NCBI GenBank assembly: GCA_937899715.1
Contig: CALCNX010000034.1
Span: 1 to 64,000, forward strand
Direction of reading: 5' to 3'
From: an uncultured bacterium
GTDB lineage: Bacteria; Bacteroidota; Ignavibacteria; Kapaibacteriales; UBA4661
DNA: 64,000 nt
Of the stretch, positions 1 to 8,270 are shown piece by piece (position 1 is the first letter of the stretch; the number at the start of each line of letters is the position of its first letter). A program made the translations under genes and the position numbers. The notes beneath the pieces were generated by a model that was given only the letters and a program-made list of their open reading frames with translations, ran no database searches and was not told the DNA's origin.

Positions 1-134
1 TTGAGAGAACCTTCGCTTGGCTTTCCTCCGCGCGCCGTTTAGCAAAAGACTATGAACGCTTACCTGAGTCTCATCAAGCATTTGTCGAGATGGCTATGAT
101 TCGACTTTTGCTCAGGAGATTGGCGAAAAAATGA
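1..134 (+). CDS. IS5-family transposase, C-terminal fragment cut by the window edge
   Basis: Reading from base 3, the frame gives 43 residues beginning ERTFAWLSSARRLAKDYE and ending with a MAMIRLLLRRLAKK tail before TGA at 132-134. The ERTFAWL...RRLAKDYE block followed by an IRL..RRLA helix is the hallmark of the C-terminus of IS5-type DDE transposases, and it includes the catalytic glutamate region. The rest of the gene lies outside the window, so whether the element is intact cannot be judged. It sits upstream of a secreted-protein gene and may mark an insertion into that gene's 5' region. Confidence 0.82.
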   Translation, partial: ERTFAWLSSARRLAKDYERLPESHQAFVEMAMIRLLLRRLAKK

Positions 135-150
135 CTTTCCAAACAGTCTC
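135..150 (+). repeat. Possible right terminal inverted repeat of the IS5-type element
   Basis: The bases directly after the transposase stop read CTTTCCAAACAGTCTC and are followed by TTAG. IS5-group elements usually end within about 20 bases of the transposase stop, and an end of the form GAGACTGTTTGGAAAG would be typical. The left end is outside the window, so the repeat cannot be paired. This is an inference from position. Confidence 0.35.
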
Positions 151-485
151 TTAGACGAGCATATCGAAAAAACATGATAAAAACGGTGAAACATTGGCAT
201 CACAAAGATAGGAATTTTTTCACGATAGTCCGCAAACATCTGATTTTGAGAGAGTTCTTCGGCATGACAATCGTTTGGCTTCTACGACCGAAAACGCACA
301 ACGGATTGAACTAGGAAAATCACAAACTTTAGCTATATTTGCCGTAGCCTTGATAGTATAAACCTTTTCGGACAAAAGGTTGTCTTAATTTGGACTCAGG
401 TTCTGAAATACGACGAACAATGCTACAACTGTAAATCACTCTAATACTCTTATTTTTCACACATAAATTGTTCAACGAGGACTGT
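151..485 (+). promoter_or_regulatory. Intergenic region with a possible promoter for the secreted protein
   Basis: No convincing gene is seen between the IS end and the start codon at 486. The sequence TATATTTG at 334-341 fits the Bacteroidetes -7 consensus TAnnTTTG and would start transcription near 348, leaving a leader of about 135 bases. No TTTG lies at the expected -33 position, so the promoter call is weak. An SD-like AACGAGG lies just before the ATG at 486. Confidence 0.3.
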
Positions 486-1265
486 ATGAAGTTTTCTTGC
501 ATCCGTTTTGCGATGGTGTGCGTAGCCGCAGGGCTGACGCTTTCTGCAACGAGCCTAACGAGCGCTCAAATGACAACCCAAGTCTATGTGCCGCCTTCGG
601 CATTAGTCTTTCACAACCTAGACAGTTTGTCGAAAGCACAGGTCAATTGGAAAGCACTGCCGACGTTCAATAAGAAAAGCAGCTATACGAATAAGTACAC
701 GACCGCACTCAACCTCGGCACCCGCATTTGCGACGCATTTGTAGCGATTCAGGGCAAAGACCAAAATAAATTTGCGGACATGGCGACGACTGTTGCAGGA
801 CTGAGCGGCAAACTGAATGCGAATATTGAGCAGTCACTGAATGACAAAATGTTCGCTCTTGTCAAGCAAGGCAAATGGACAGAAGTGCGCAGTATGCTCG
901 ACGACCAACAAACAACCGTCAAAGAAAAACTCAATCGCCTTGATAAAGACGCAGCAATTTTGGTAACCATCGGCGGCTGGCTGGAAGGCTTGAATGTGGT
1001 AACAAAATCGCTTGCAAGCAACTATACAGCCGACGCGACCGGAATTATTCGCAATCCGAAACTTGTAGAGTATTTGATTGGCGAAATCAACGGTCTAAGC
1101 ACTACCGCCAAAGGTAATGACCTCGTAAAAAATATTACCACCAAACTCGGCGAAATCAAAACTCTTGTTAGTGTTGAAAAAGGTAAACCGATTCCTCAAG
1201 AGAGCGTTAAGAAACTTGCCGACATTTCGGCGGGTCTTATCAAAGACGTTGAAGGCGCAAAGTAA
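486..1265 (+). CDS. Secreted protein of unknown function, 259 aa
   Basis: The ATG at 486 is chosen over an upstream TTG because it follows an AACGAGG ribosome-binding sequence and begins a clear Sec signal peptide (MKFSCIRFAMVCVAAG..., cleavage near SAQ at about residue 28). The mature part is rich in Lys, Asn and Leu and looks largely helical, with repeated amphipathic segments such as LNTIG/NIEQSLNDKM and VKKLADISAGLIKDVEGAK. No domain is recognised. A strong terminator follows, so it is probably transcribed alone. Likely periplasmic; function unknown. Confidence 0.75.
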   Translation: MKFSCIRFAMVCVAAGLTLSATSLTSAQMTTQVYVPPSALVFHNLDSLSKAQVNWKALPTFNKKSSYTNKYTTALNLGTRICDAFVAIQGKDQNKFADMATTVAGLSGKLNANIEQSLNDKMFALVKQGKWTEVRSMLDDQQTTVKEKLNRLDKDAAILVTIGGWLEGLNVVTKSLASNYTADATGIIRNPKLVEYLIGEINGLSTTAKGNDLVKNITTKLGEIKTLVSVEKGKPIPQESVKKLADISAGLIKDVEGAK

Positions 1266-1283
1266 TTCGTGCAGAATATCGTG

Positions 1284-1318
1284 AAAAAGGCTTTGGGGCT
1301 TTCTCCGAAGCCTTTTTT
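1284..1318 (+). terminator. Rho-independent terminator
   Basis: A perfect 10-bp stem AAAAAGGCTT / AAGCCTTTTT with a 14-base loop ends in a T run. It lies 18 bases after the stop of the secreted protein gene. Confidence 0.85.
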
Positions 1319-1416
1319 GTTTATGATGCTCTCGGGTAGAACTATTTTGTGGAATACAGTTTTTTATGTAATTTTTGGCATTCCATTTCCAGTTTTTTCA
1401 CAAATTGTCTCTACCA

Positions 1417-2133
1417 ATGCCTCAACAACGTATTCAAAAAATTTATCGCGTGTGTTTGTGGTTATTTGCTACTGTTCTTTGGTTTAGTGTTTTTCCATCG
1501 TGCCGTTCTGCCTCCGAAGAGGAAGGGTTTATTTCTGATTCACCTGAGATGATACAATTACCATCAGGCTTGTGGGTAAGCAAGTATGAGATAACACAAG
1601 CACAGTGGTTAAAAGTTATGGGCGAGAACCCTAGCTATTTTCAAGGTAAGAACCTTCCTGTTGAATCGGTTACCTATCTACAGGCGCAAGAATTTTGCAA
1701 GAAATTATCTGAAAAGGAGAATCGTTTAGGAGCGATGCAATACCACTTACCCACAGAAATTGAATGGGAATATGCTTGTCGGGGAGGTACAAATACAGCA
1801 TTCTACACCGGAATAATGATTGTTGCACCCAGCGAAGAAAAATACGTGGATAGCGCAGCAAATAAAGCAGGCTGGTATAAATTGAATGGCGATGAGCATA
1901 CACATAGAGTTGGTCTAAAGGCGCCAAATCAGTATGGTTTATACGATATGCACGGCAATGTTAGTGAATATGTTCTCACCGACAGCACTCGCAAAATCGT
2001 TTCCAAAGGCGGCTCATGGTATGAATATGCAGATGGATGCCAAGTACATAGCCGAAATGTGATGGAATATAGAGATAGAGCAAACCAATTTAGCCACTTC
2101 ACAGGCTTTCGGGTGGTACAGTCGGCAAGATAA
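1417..2133 (+). CDS. Formylglycine-generating-enzyme-like (SUMF1 fold) lipoprotein
   Basis: The ATG at 1417 gives 238 aa with a lipoprotein signal (hydrophobic stretch, then FPSC at residues 26-29). The rest is a short FGE-sulfatase domain: WVSKYEITQAQWLKVMGENPS near the start, PVESVTYLQAQEFCKKLS, then YHLPTEIEWEYACRGG, LYDMHGNVSEYV and GGSWYEYADGC, ending with GFRVV. These are the standard blocks of the SUMF1/FGE fold, which in most bacterial lipoproteins is a binding or enzyme scaffold and not a sulfatase activator. No sulfatase gene is nearby. Substrate unknown. Confidence 0.82.
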   Translation: MPQQRIQKIYRVCLWLFATVLWFSVFPSCRSASEEEGFISDSPEMIQLPSGLWVSKYEITQAQWLKVMGENPSYFQGKNLPVESVTYLQAQEFCKKLSEKENRLGAMQYHLPTEIEWEYACRGGTNTAFYTGIMIVAPSEEKYVDSAANKAGWYKLNGDEHTHRVGLKAPNQYGLYDMHGNVSEYVLTDSTRKIVSKGGSWYEYADGCQVHSRNVMEYRDRANQFSHFTGFRVVQSAR

Positions 2134-2227
2134 TCTACGATAGTGGCTTGTTAAAACCCATGCAACTTTTCTTACACTCAAGCGTCTTTTGAATTCAGTA
2201 ACGACAATTACCCCAAAGGAATAACCA

Positions 2228-2710
2228 ATGAGAGAACTTTCGATTGAAAGCAACGGCAGTCTTGAAAAAACGGCTGTCTATATTAACGGCGAGCAAATAG
2301 GCGGCATCCATCAGATGATGCTTCACATCAATGAAGATGGTGACTTTGATACAATCTTCGTTTATGAGGGAACGGACAAACAGATGTACACGAAAAACCT
2401 CTTTGCCGATTACCTCGACAATATCAAAAAAGTCCCGCCAACCTTCACCGAGGAGGAAGCAGAATTTCTGCGCCTTCTGACGGTAACAAGCGATGGCGAC
2501 TTGAACAATACACTGGTTTATATCAACGAGGAACCACAGGACGGCATTGTGGATTTGCTTGTACAGATTCAGCGCGGTTCACCAGCACAGCGCGGAGGCA
2601 TTACTTCCATGTTCAAAAAAGCCGAACCGGGCGAAAGTCCTGTCTTCCGTGCAGAAATTCAATATCGTAATGAAGATAATTCCATTTCGACAGAATCAGT
2701 TTTTGGGTAA
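2228..2710 (+). CDS. Small protein with an internal duplication, unknown function
   Basis: 160 aa, preceded by AAAGGA eight bases before the ATG. No signal peptide, acidic, probably cytoplasmic. The protein holds two copies of one unit: residues 2-34 (RELSIESNGSLEKTAVYING...) and about 81-113 (RLLTVTSDGDLNNTLVYINE...), sharing the pattern [RL]xLx[IV]xSxGxLxxTxVYINxE followed by a G-I-x(6)-I segment. The duplication implies two similar beta-rich modules. No family is recognised. Confidence 0.65.
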   Translation: MRELSIESNGSLEKTAVYINGEQIGGIHQMMLHINEDGDFDTIFVYEGTDKQMYTKNLFADYLDNIKKVPPTFTEEEAEFLRLLTVTSDGDLNNTLVYINEEPQDGIVDLLVQIQRGSPAQRGGITSMFKKAEPGESPVFRAEIQYRNEDNSISTESVFG

Positions 2711-2757
2711 GAACAATCTCTCGTCTCTTGGTAGAATGTCTATAATGTCACGTTAGG

Positions 2758-2798
2758 TACAATTTTCATCGCCAAATTTTTTTACTTTTAATTGTACA
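2758..2798 (+). promoter_or_regulatory. Inverted repeat directly upstream of a start codon
   Basis: GTACAATT at 2758-2765 is exactly complementary to AATTGTAC at 2791-2798, with a 25-base loop containing a T8 run. The right arm ends three bases before the ATG at 2802, where no Shine-Dalgarno sequence is visible. It could be an operator, or a hairpin that controls access to the start codon. Confidence 0.35.
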
Positions 2799-2801
2799 AC
2801 C

Positions 2802-3437
2802 ATGAAAACAGCAGCACAATACTCACTTCTCAAACGTTGGTCTTTTGCTACGCTCTGCGTTGTATTAGGATTAATGTTCTTTATGACCGAAGCAGATGCG
2901 CAGCGGCGCGGTGGCAGTTTTGGCGGTTTCCGTAGGAGCAGCCCGTCATACGCACCAAGCCGCCCCGCAGCGCCTTCTCCCAGCTTTGGCGGTTCGCGCA
3001 GTATGACCTCGCCGTCACCATCTTCCATGCAGCGTAGTGGCGGTAGTTTCGGCGGTTCGCGTGCTATGGCTCCTGCGTCGGCAAACTATCAGCGTTCATA
3101 CGGTATTCCCCGCCAAAGCACCCCCATGAGTGTTCCCGGCGCAACCTCTCCTTACATGGTACATAGCTATGGAGGCTACACCGACGGCTTGATGATGGGA
3201 TACCTTATGGGGCGCACCTCCGCAATGTGGTACACGCCTTTTCATCCTGCTTTCTACTACTCTCGCCCCACATATGTAACGGCTCCCGATGGTTCAATGG
3301 AAGTATATCCGCCGACATTTTCGTTTTTCCGTCTCTTCATGGGATTAGCAATTTTCGGTCTTGTTATTTGGCTCGTCATGCGCTTTTTACGCCGTCGTTC
3401 AGGTGGTGGCACAGATTCACAATCCTCGTTTGCATGA
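2802..3437 (+). CDS. Membrane protein with SFGG/SRS-rich low-complexity ectodomain
   Basis: 211 aa. A signal peptide or N-terminal anchor (about residues 10-33, ending ADAQ) precedes a Ser/Gly/Pro/Arg-rich stretch with four SFGG units (GGSFGGF, PSFGGSRS, GGSFGGSR). A Tyr/Met-rich middle follows (GGYTDGLMMGYLMGR), then a C-terminal membrane segment at about 173-195 (FMGLAIFGLVIWLVMRF) and an RRR stop-transfer. The layout recalls small Bacteroidota proteins with a Gly/Arg-rich extracytoplasmic region and one TM anchor. No enzyme motif is visible; function unknown. Confidence 0.65.
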   Translation: MKTAAQYSLLKRWSFATLCVVLGLMFFMTEADAQRRGGSFGGFRRSSPSYAPSRPAAPSPSFGGSRSMTSPSPSSMQRSGGSFGGSRAMAPASANYQRSYGIPRQSTPMSVPGATSPYMVHSYGGYTDGLMMGYLMGRTSAMWYTPFHPAFYYSRPTYVTAPDGSMEVYPPTFSFFRLFMGLAIFGLVIWLVMRFLRRRSGGGTDSQSSFA

Positions 3438-3483
3438 AGCGTTTATTTGAGTATGAATCTGCCTTGAAGATGAGAGACCATTT

Positions 3484-3532
3484 CAAAAAAAAATCGAGCG
3501 TGATGGAAGATAAAATGCTTCTACCACGCTCG
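3484..3532 (-). terminator. Rho-independent terminator of the TrmB-like gene
   Basis: Read on the minus strand, CGAGCGTG pairs with CACGCTCG and the stem continues through one A-C mismatch and a G-T pair. It is followed by a run of nine T (plus-strand A run at 3485-3493). It starts eight bases after the stop codon at 3540. Confidence 0.82.
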
Positions 3533-3539
3533 AAAACGT

Positions 3540-4223
3540 TTATGGCTGCCGGACAACAACTTGAAAAAGCGCATGACCGCTTGCTTGATATTTTCGTTCA
3601 AAGGCGCTTACGGGCTGAATATCTCCCATTTCCTGTAGTCGTGCCTTGTAGCCCAAAAGTAAAGAAGCAAAAGCAAATTCCTCTGCATAGATACGCCAGT
3701 TGGTACGGAGTTCAGTCTCGGGTGCAAGCCGCAGCATCGGGACAAAAAGCGGATGCCCGTGCCACCGACGCATGATGTGATGTGGTTTTGGATAGGGATT
3801 TGGATAAAAAATGCAATGCTTCATTATCCGCGAGGAATAGTTGCTGGCAAGCCGCCAAAAATCTTCGACATCAGCTCGCAGAACAGTATAATTATTCGCT
3901 TTGAAAAATTCGCTGCCCGCCGCGCTCACCGAATGTTTCCCCAAACGATGCGCTGATTTATCAACACCGACCACAAAGCAATCTGGGTGCTGCATTGCTA
4001 AATGCAATGTGCTTTCACCCGTGCCACAGCAAGAATCCAGAATAATACAGCTCTTCCCTGAACCAGCAAAGCATCGCTCAAACTCCTGAAACGCAAGGCG
4101 GCTAAAGTCTGGAATAGGTCGCAAATACTCAGTTTGTGTGTGCTTCACGACCAACAATTCAAGATTGTCGTGAATACCTGTTTGACTGCTTTCGACGGTG
4201 CGGCTTGGCATGATGTTTTTCAT
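3540..4223 (-). CDS. TrmB-like tRNA (guanine-N7)-methyltransferase family protein
   Basis: A class I SAM-dependent methyltransferase. It shows a glycine-loop motif LDSCCGTGESTLHLA, an acidic ribose-binding GVDKSAHRL and the TrmB-type motif YPNPYPKPHHIMRRWHGHP, which corresponds to the FPDPWPKxRHxxRR signature of tRNA m7G46 methyltransferases. It differs from TrmB in details and may act on tRNA or another RNA. The start is uncertain: the frame opens at 4289 with a hydrophobic, Phe-rich stretch unlike a cytosolic enzyme, so the next Met codons (4223 or 4211) are preferred. No clear SD is seen at any of them. Confidence 0.7.
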   Translation of the reverse strand: MKNIMPSRTVESSQTGIHDNLELLVVKHTQTEYLRPIPDFSRLAFQEFERCFAGSGKSCIILDSCCGTGESTLHLAMQHPDCFVVGVDKSAHRLGKHSVSAAGSEFFKANNYTVLRADVEDFWRLASNYSSRIMKHCIFYPNPYPKPHHIMRRWHGHPLFVPMLRLAPETELRTNWRIYAEEFAFASLLLGYKARLQEMGDIQPVSAFERKYQASGHALFQVVVRQP

Positions 4224-4527
4224 TGCATCAAAGAAAAATACAGCGAAACAAAAAAACTTCACAAAACTTACAAAGAAATTGTTTATCATTCTTGAGATTT
4301 GTGAATTCCAAAGGTCATATCTTCTTCAATCCTTGGGGATAACAACTTCCCGACTACTGATACTTGATGAAAAGTACGTCAAAAATATCTTTTATTAAAT
4401 AATGAAACCGGAATTCTTATACTTTCCTCTAAAACATCAAACGACTTCATTTTCTGCCATGATTTGTACTCTAGTTTCGCCCGGAATTTCCCCGCCAAGT
4501 CTTTTTTCCGGCGTTGTGAAAAAGAAA

Positions 4528-4559
4528 TTTGTTTCTCTGCTTGTTGTGCCTTATACTTG
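4528..4559 (+). promoter_or_regulatory. Bacteroidetes-type promoter for the ABC fusion gene
   Basis: TTTG at 4528-4531 and TATACTTG at 4552-4559 are separated by 20 bases, one mismatch from the TTTG-N20-TAnnTTTG consensus. Predicted start of transcription is near 4566, which would exclude the upstream TTG start at 4464 and supports the ATG at 4638. The rest of the 4224-4637 gap shows nothing else. Confidence 0.55.
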
Positions 4560-4637
4560 AAAGTTCGTAACGTCGCAGCACTTTCGGTACAACTTAGGTA
4601 CAGCGCTTCCTTTCACGACTTGTTACCCCCTTCGTCT

Positions 4638-7600
4638 ATGTCCACCGCTCCCCAGTATGCTCAAGACACCGCACAATCGGCGGCGTTAAAAGAAAGTCTT
4701 GGTAATTCGCTTCTTATTAACACCGTCAAATTATTTAGTCTGCTTGCAAAAGCCGACAGCAATGTTTCGCAGGCAGAACGTGACTATGTGAAGTTTTATC
4801 TGGACTCCATTTATCATGCCCCGGTGGCACAGTATCTCTACGAGCAATTTGAGTATTTCCTCTCGGAAACCATTGATGCAGAGCAGGCTGCGGCACAAAT
4901 CCGCACTGGCTTTTCGTATGAAAACCGCGTCTTTATTTTGATGAAAGTCTATGAACTCGCTGCCTCCGACAGCATGGATGATGTGGAACGCGACACAGCA
5001 CGGCGCATTGGGCGAATGATTGGACTGACCGACCCCGATATTTGCAAGGTGGAGAGCATTTACGATTTGCCGTCATCGGAAACATTAGCAATTGCCAAGC
5101 AGTCCGAAATTATTTCTATTCATATCGGCGACGACCCTCATCTGTACGATGTTGTGCTGCCCATCCCGCTTCTTGATGTGGAAGTCTTTAAGATTCGCAG
5201 CATTTACATTATTCTTCAGAAAAATGACAAGCATCAAGTGCGAGTCGGCGGGGTGCCGATTGCGGGCAAGACCTCGCGTAATCTCTTGAACGCCACGAAA
5301 ATTCAGCACAATCAGCCTATTTCGTTCAATAATTACAGCATCAATTTTGAGGATTTAAGCTACTATTTTCACCTCAAAACCAAGACACTGCTTGGTTTTG
5401 CGCTCTTTGTCTCACGCCGCATTATTGAAGAGCGCAAGACCACAGAATTTGTGCTCTCCCAGATGCCAAGCATGGACGATGTGCTCCTGATTGAATTTAC
5501 CAAGCTCTTTATCATTCTCACACCGCTTGGAATGACCGATTCAGACCTCGGTAAACTTGCCAATGAACTGGTCGTGAATGGTCGCCCCGTAGAAACGCAA
5601 ATCTACGTCAACCTCAATGACAGCGTTCTTATCGGTAACTGCCCTATCAATCTTCGTAAACTCGCCTTCCAGTACGGTTTGGAAAGCGAAGTGTTTACAT
5701 TCAATCCCAAAAACGAAACCTGCACCATTGGTAATTACGAAGGCTGCGATGTGGTCTTCAATGACGGCATAAGCAAACACTGGCAAATCAAAGTCTTCCG
5801 CAACCAAAATGCTGCCGGAGCAAGCGAATATACACTCGACCCCACCGGATGCCCGCACCGCGTGGGTTACAACGGCAGAACGCTCAAGAAACTTGAGCCT
5901 GTCGCCGCAGAATGTCACATTTTTATTGCCAAGCAAGTTTTTCATTGCTCATTTTTGGGTGGAGTGGTGCGCTCGGAACCATTTCGTTTTCGAGATTTTA
6001 TTGCTCGGAGTGTCCGCTTTTGCTTTCAGGATAATACACTTGCGCTGGATGACATATCCTTCGAGATTGATTATGGCGACCTCGTAGCGGTGATGGGTCC
6101 TTCGGGGTGCGGCAAATCCACACTTCTGAACATTATCAATGGCTACAACAAACCCAACGACGGCAATATTGAAATCAATGCTTACGACCTTCACCACGAC
6201 TATCAAGCACTAAAAGACTACCTTGGCTATGTACCTCAAGACGACTTGCTCTTTGAGAATTTGACGGTGTATGAAAACTTGTTTTACAATGCCAAATTGC
6301 GGCATCCCGATATTTCCGATGAAGAAATTACGGCTCTCGTCGAGCAAACTATCATTGATATTGACCTTGTGGAAAAGCGTGATATTAGAGCCGGAAGCCC
6401 TACCCAACGTACATTATCGGGCGGGCAGCGCAAGCGCGTCAACATCGGCTTGGAACTCCTCGCCGATGCAGATGTGTATTTCCTTGACGAGCCGACATCC
6501 GGCTTGTCCTCGAAGGATTCGGAAAAAATCATTGAGCTTTTGCAGCGCCTTACTCTCAAGGGTAAAATCGTCTTTGTGGTCATTCACCAGCCAAGCTCGA
6601 AGATATACAAAATGTTCAGCAAAATTTTGTTCCTCGACAAAGGTGGTAAAACGGCGTTCTTTGGCGATAACATGGCTGCACTGGCGTATTTCAAGACACA
6701 CTCTCTGGAAGCGCATGTTACTTCTTCGCCCGTCAATCCTGAGACGGCAGCGGAAATGGTCGAGTGCCCAGTTTGCAAGAATGTTGAACCGGACTTGCTC
6801 TTGGAAACCCTCGAAGAGCCGCTTCGGGACATTGACGGCGTACCGCTTTCGCAGCGCAAATACGCGCCGATGTACTGGAAAGAGAAATTCTTGGATTATC
6901 GCTCCTCAGTCCATCGCTTGACCATTGAGGACAGTGAGCGCGTTTCGTTGCCACCACCCCGCGCTCTTAGCCCAACAGAAAAATGGGCACAGTTCACCTC
7001 GCTCTTGAAGCGCAATTTCACAAATAAATTCCGCGACCGCTCCAACCTCATCATCACTTTCCTTGAAGCACCTGTGCTGGCACTAGCGGTTAGTTTTATT
7101 CTACGCCACACAGCAGGAATGGGCTTGGAGTATAGTTTCTTTCAGAACGATAACGTTCTCGTGTTTATCTTTTTGTCCGTCATCATTTCCACCTTTTTAG
7201 CTATCACCAATAGCATTGACGAAATCATCAAAGACGCTGCTATTCTGCTCCGTGAGCGAATGCTCAACATAGGAAACGTGAGCTACTACGCCTCAAAATT
7301 TATCACGCTTGTCGCATTTTCAATCCTGCAAAATGCACTCTTTATTGCATTTGCTTTTCCCGTCTTGCAGCTTGGCGAACTCTATTTGCCGTATTTGCTT
7401 TTCCTTACATTGGTTTCGATAGCGGGTACTGCTATTGGCTTGCTCGTCTCGGCGCTTCCGAATTTGTCCTCCAAAGCAGCGTTCAATATCGTTCCGCTTA
7501 TTCTCATTCCGCAAATTATTTTCGGTGGGGCGCTGATTTCGTACAGCAAAATGGATCACCTCAAATTCAAGTCTGAGCGAGAGATACCGGAGATTTGCCA

Positions 7601-8240
7601 AATTATTCCGGCGCGTTGGGCGTATGAGGGCTTAATGACCATGCAAGACGCTTACAACCGTTTCCAAAGCAAAGACGATGCCCTGCAAGCCGTCGCTAAA
7701 AATATCCTCAGTGTCTATGACGTGCGTGATGAAGCAATAAAAGAGCGCGATGCAATCCGAGCAGCAGATACGTCAGCCGCGACCGACCCCACGCTACAAA
7801 GCAAGCAAGCAGAACTCACGCGCACCATTGAGCAAGCACAGCGCTCCATCAACGAGTACGAAGGCAATAAAGCATCGTTGGACTCAACAGTCGAACAACA
7901 CCGTTTGCTCTACCAAGACAAATATGGCAATCAAGAAATTCACCGCCAAATTATGGAAGCGCAAGACAAATTAGCGGCTATGTTAGCACGTACTGACAGT
8001 GTAACAGGCAAGCCGCTTCTGGACAAATCCAGTGTCGGTTTGTTTCATTATCCGATGCTCATTGCTGAAAAACGGATTCCCTTCACAACGACAACCATAC
8101 CGACAATCTTCTATAATTCCGTTGTGCTGTCATTGATTTCCATTATGGCGATCATTGCTGCTTTGGGTTTACTGGGCTTGCGCGAACGCCTCTTGGATGC
8201 GGTTGTACGCATGACAAAAGTGTTTCAACGAAAAAGCTAA
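4638..8240 (+). CDS. Fused TerB-like / FHA-like / ABC ATPase / ABC2 permease transporter
   Basis: 1,200 aa from the ATG at 4638. Order of parts: a helical TerB-like domain (about 20-140, LLAKADSNVSQAERDYVKFYL), a region with an FHA-like signature (about 345-440, CTIGNYEGCDVVFNDGISKHW), an ABCG-type ATPase (Walker A GPSGCGKST near 487, Q loop, LSGGQ near 593, Walker B VYFLDEP near 613, VVIHQPS H loop), then an ABC2 membrane domain with about six helices (805-1182). A coiled coil (about 1035-1110) is inserted before the last helix. Both halves of the transporter are on one chain, so a homodimer is likely. FHA and TerB parts suggest control by phosphoproteins or a stress signal; substrate unknown. 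Confidence 0.85.
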   Translation: MSTAPQYAQDTAQSAALKESLGNSLLINTVKLFSLLAKADSNVSQAERDYVKFYLDSIYHAPVAQYLYEQFEYFLSETIDAEQAAAQIRTGFSYENRVFILMKVYELAASDSMDDVERDTARRIGRMIGLTDPDICKVESIYDLPSSETLAIAKQSEIISIHIGDDPHLYDVVLPIPLLDVEVFKIRSIYIILQKNDKHQVRVGGVPIAGKTSRNLLNATKIQHNQPISFNNYSINFEDLSYYFHLKTKTLLGFALFVSRRIIEERKTTEFVLSQMPSMDDVLLIEFTKLFIILTPLGMTDSDLGKLANELVVNGRPVETQIYVNLNDSVLIGNCPINLRKLAFQYGLESEVFTFNPKNETCTIGNYEGCDVVFNDGISKHWQIKVFRNQNAAGASEYTLDPTGCPHRVGYNGRTLKKLEPVAAECHIFIAKQVFHCSFLGGVVRSEPFRFRDFIARSVRFCFQDNTLALDDISFEIDYGDLVAVMGPSGCGKSTLLNIINGYNKPNDGNIEINAYDLHHDYQALKDYLGYVPQDDLLFENLTVYENLFYNAKLRHPDISDEEITALVEQTIIDIDLVEKRDIRAGSPTQRTLSGGQRKRVNIGLELLADADVYFLDEPTSGLSSKDSEKIIELLQRLTLKGKIVFVVIHQPSSKIYKMFSKILFLDKGGKTAFFGDNMAALAYFKTHSLEAHVTSSPVNPETAAEMVECPVCKNVEPDLLLETLEEPLRDIDGVPLSQRKYAPMYWKEKFLDYRSSVHRLTIEDSERVSLPPPRALSPTEKWAQFTSLLKRNFTNKFRDRSNLIITFLEAPVLALAVSFILRHTAGMGLEYSFFQNDNVLVFIFLSVIISTFLAITNSIDEIIKDAAILLRERMLNIGNVSYYASKFITLVAFSILQNALFIAFAFPVLQLGELYLPYLLFLTLVSIAGTAIGLLVSALPNLSSKAAFNIVPLILIPQIIFGGALISYSKMDHLKFKSEREIPEICQIIPARWAYEGLMTMQDAYNRFQSKDDALQAVAKNILSVYDVRDEAIKERDAIRAADTSAATDPTLQSKQAELTRTIEQAQRSINEYEGNKASLDSTVEQHRLLYQDKYGNQEIHRQIMEAQDKLAAMLARTDSVTGKPLLDKSSVGLFHYPMLIAEKRIPFTTTTIPTIFYNSVVLSLISIMAIIAALGLLGLRERLLDAVVRMTKVFQRKS

Positions 8241-8270
8241 AAGAAGAAAATTTGGCAGTGAAGACAATCG

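Noticed and set aside
3227..3775. 182-codon plus-strand open frame across the end of the SFGG protein and the TrmB-like gene
   Set aside because: It runs through a terminator and overlaps two better-supported genes on opposite strands.
4464..4637. N-terminal extension of the ABC fusion
   Set aside because: The 58 extra residues are Cys/Phe/Arg-rich, start at TTG, and lie across a predicted promoter.
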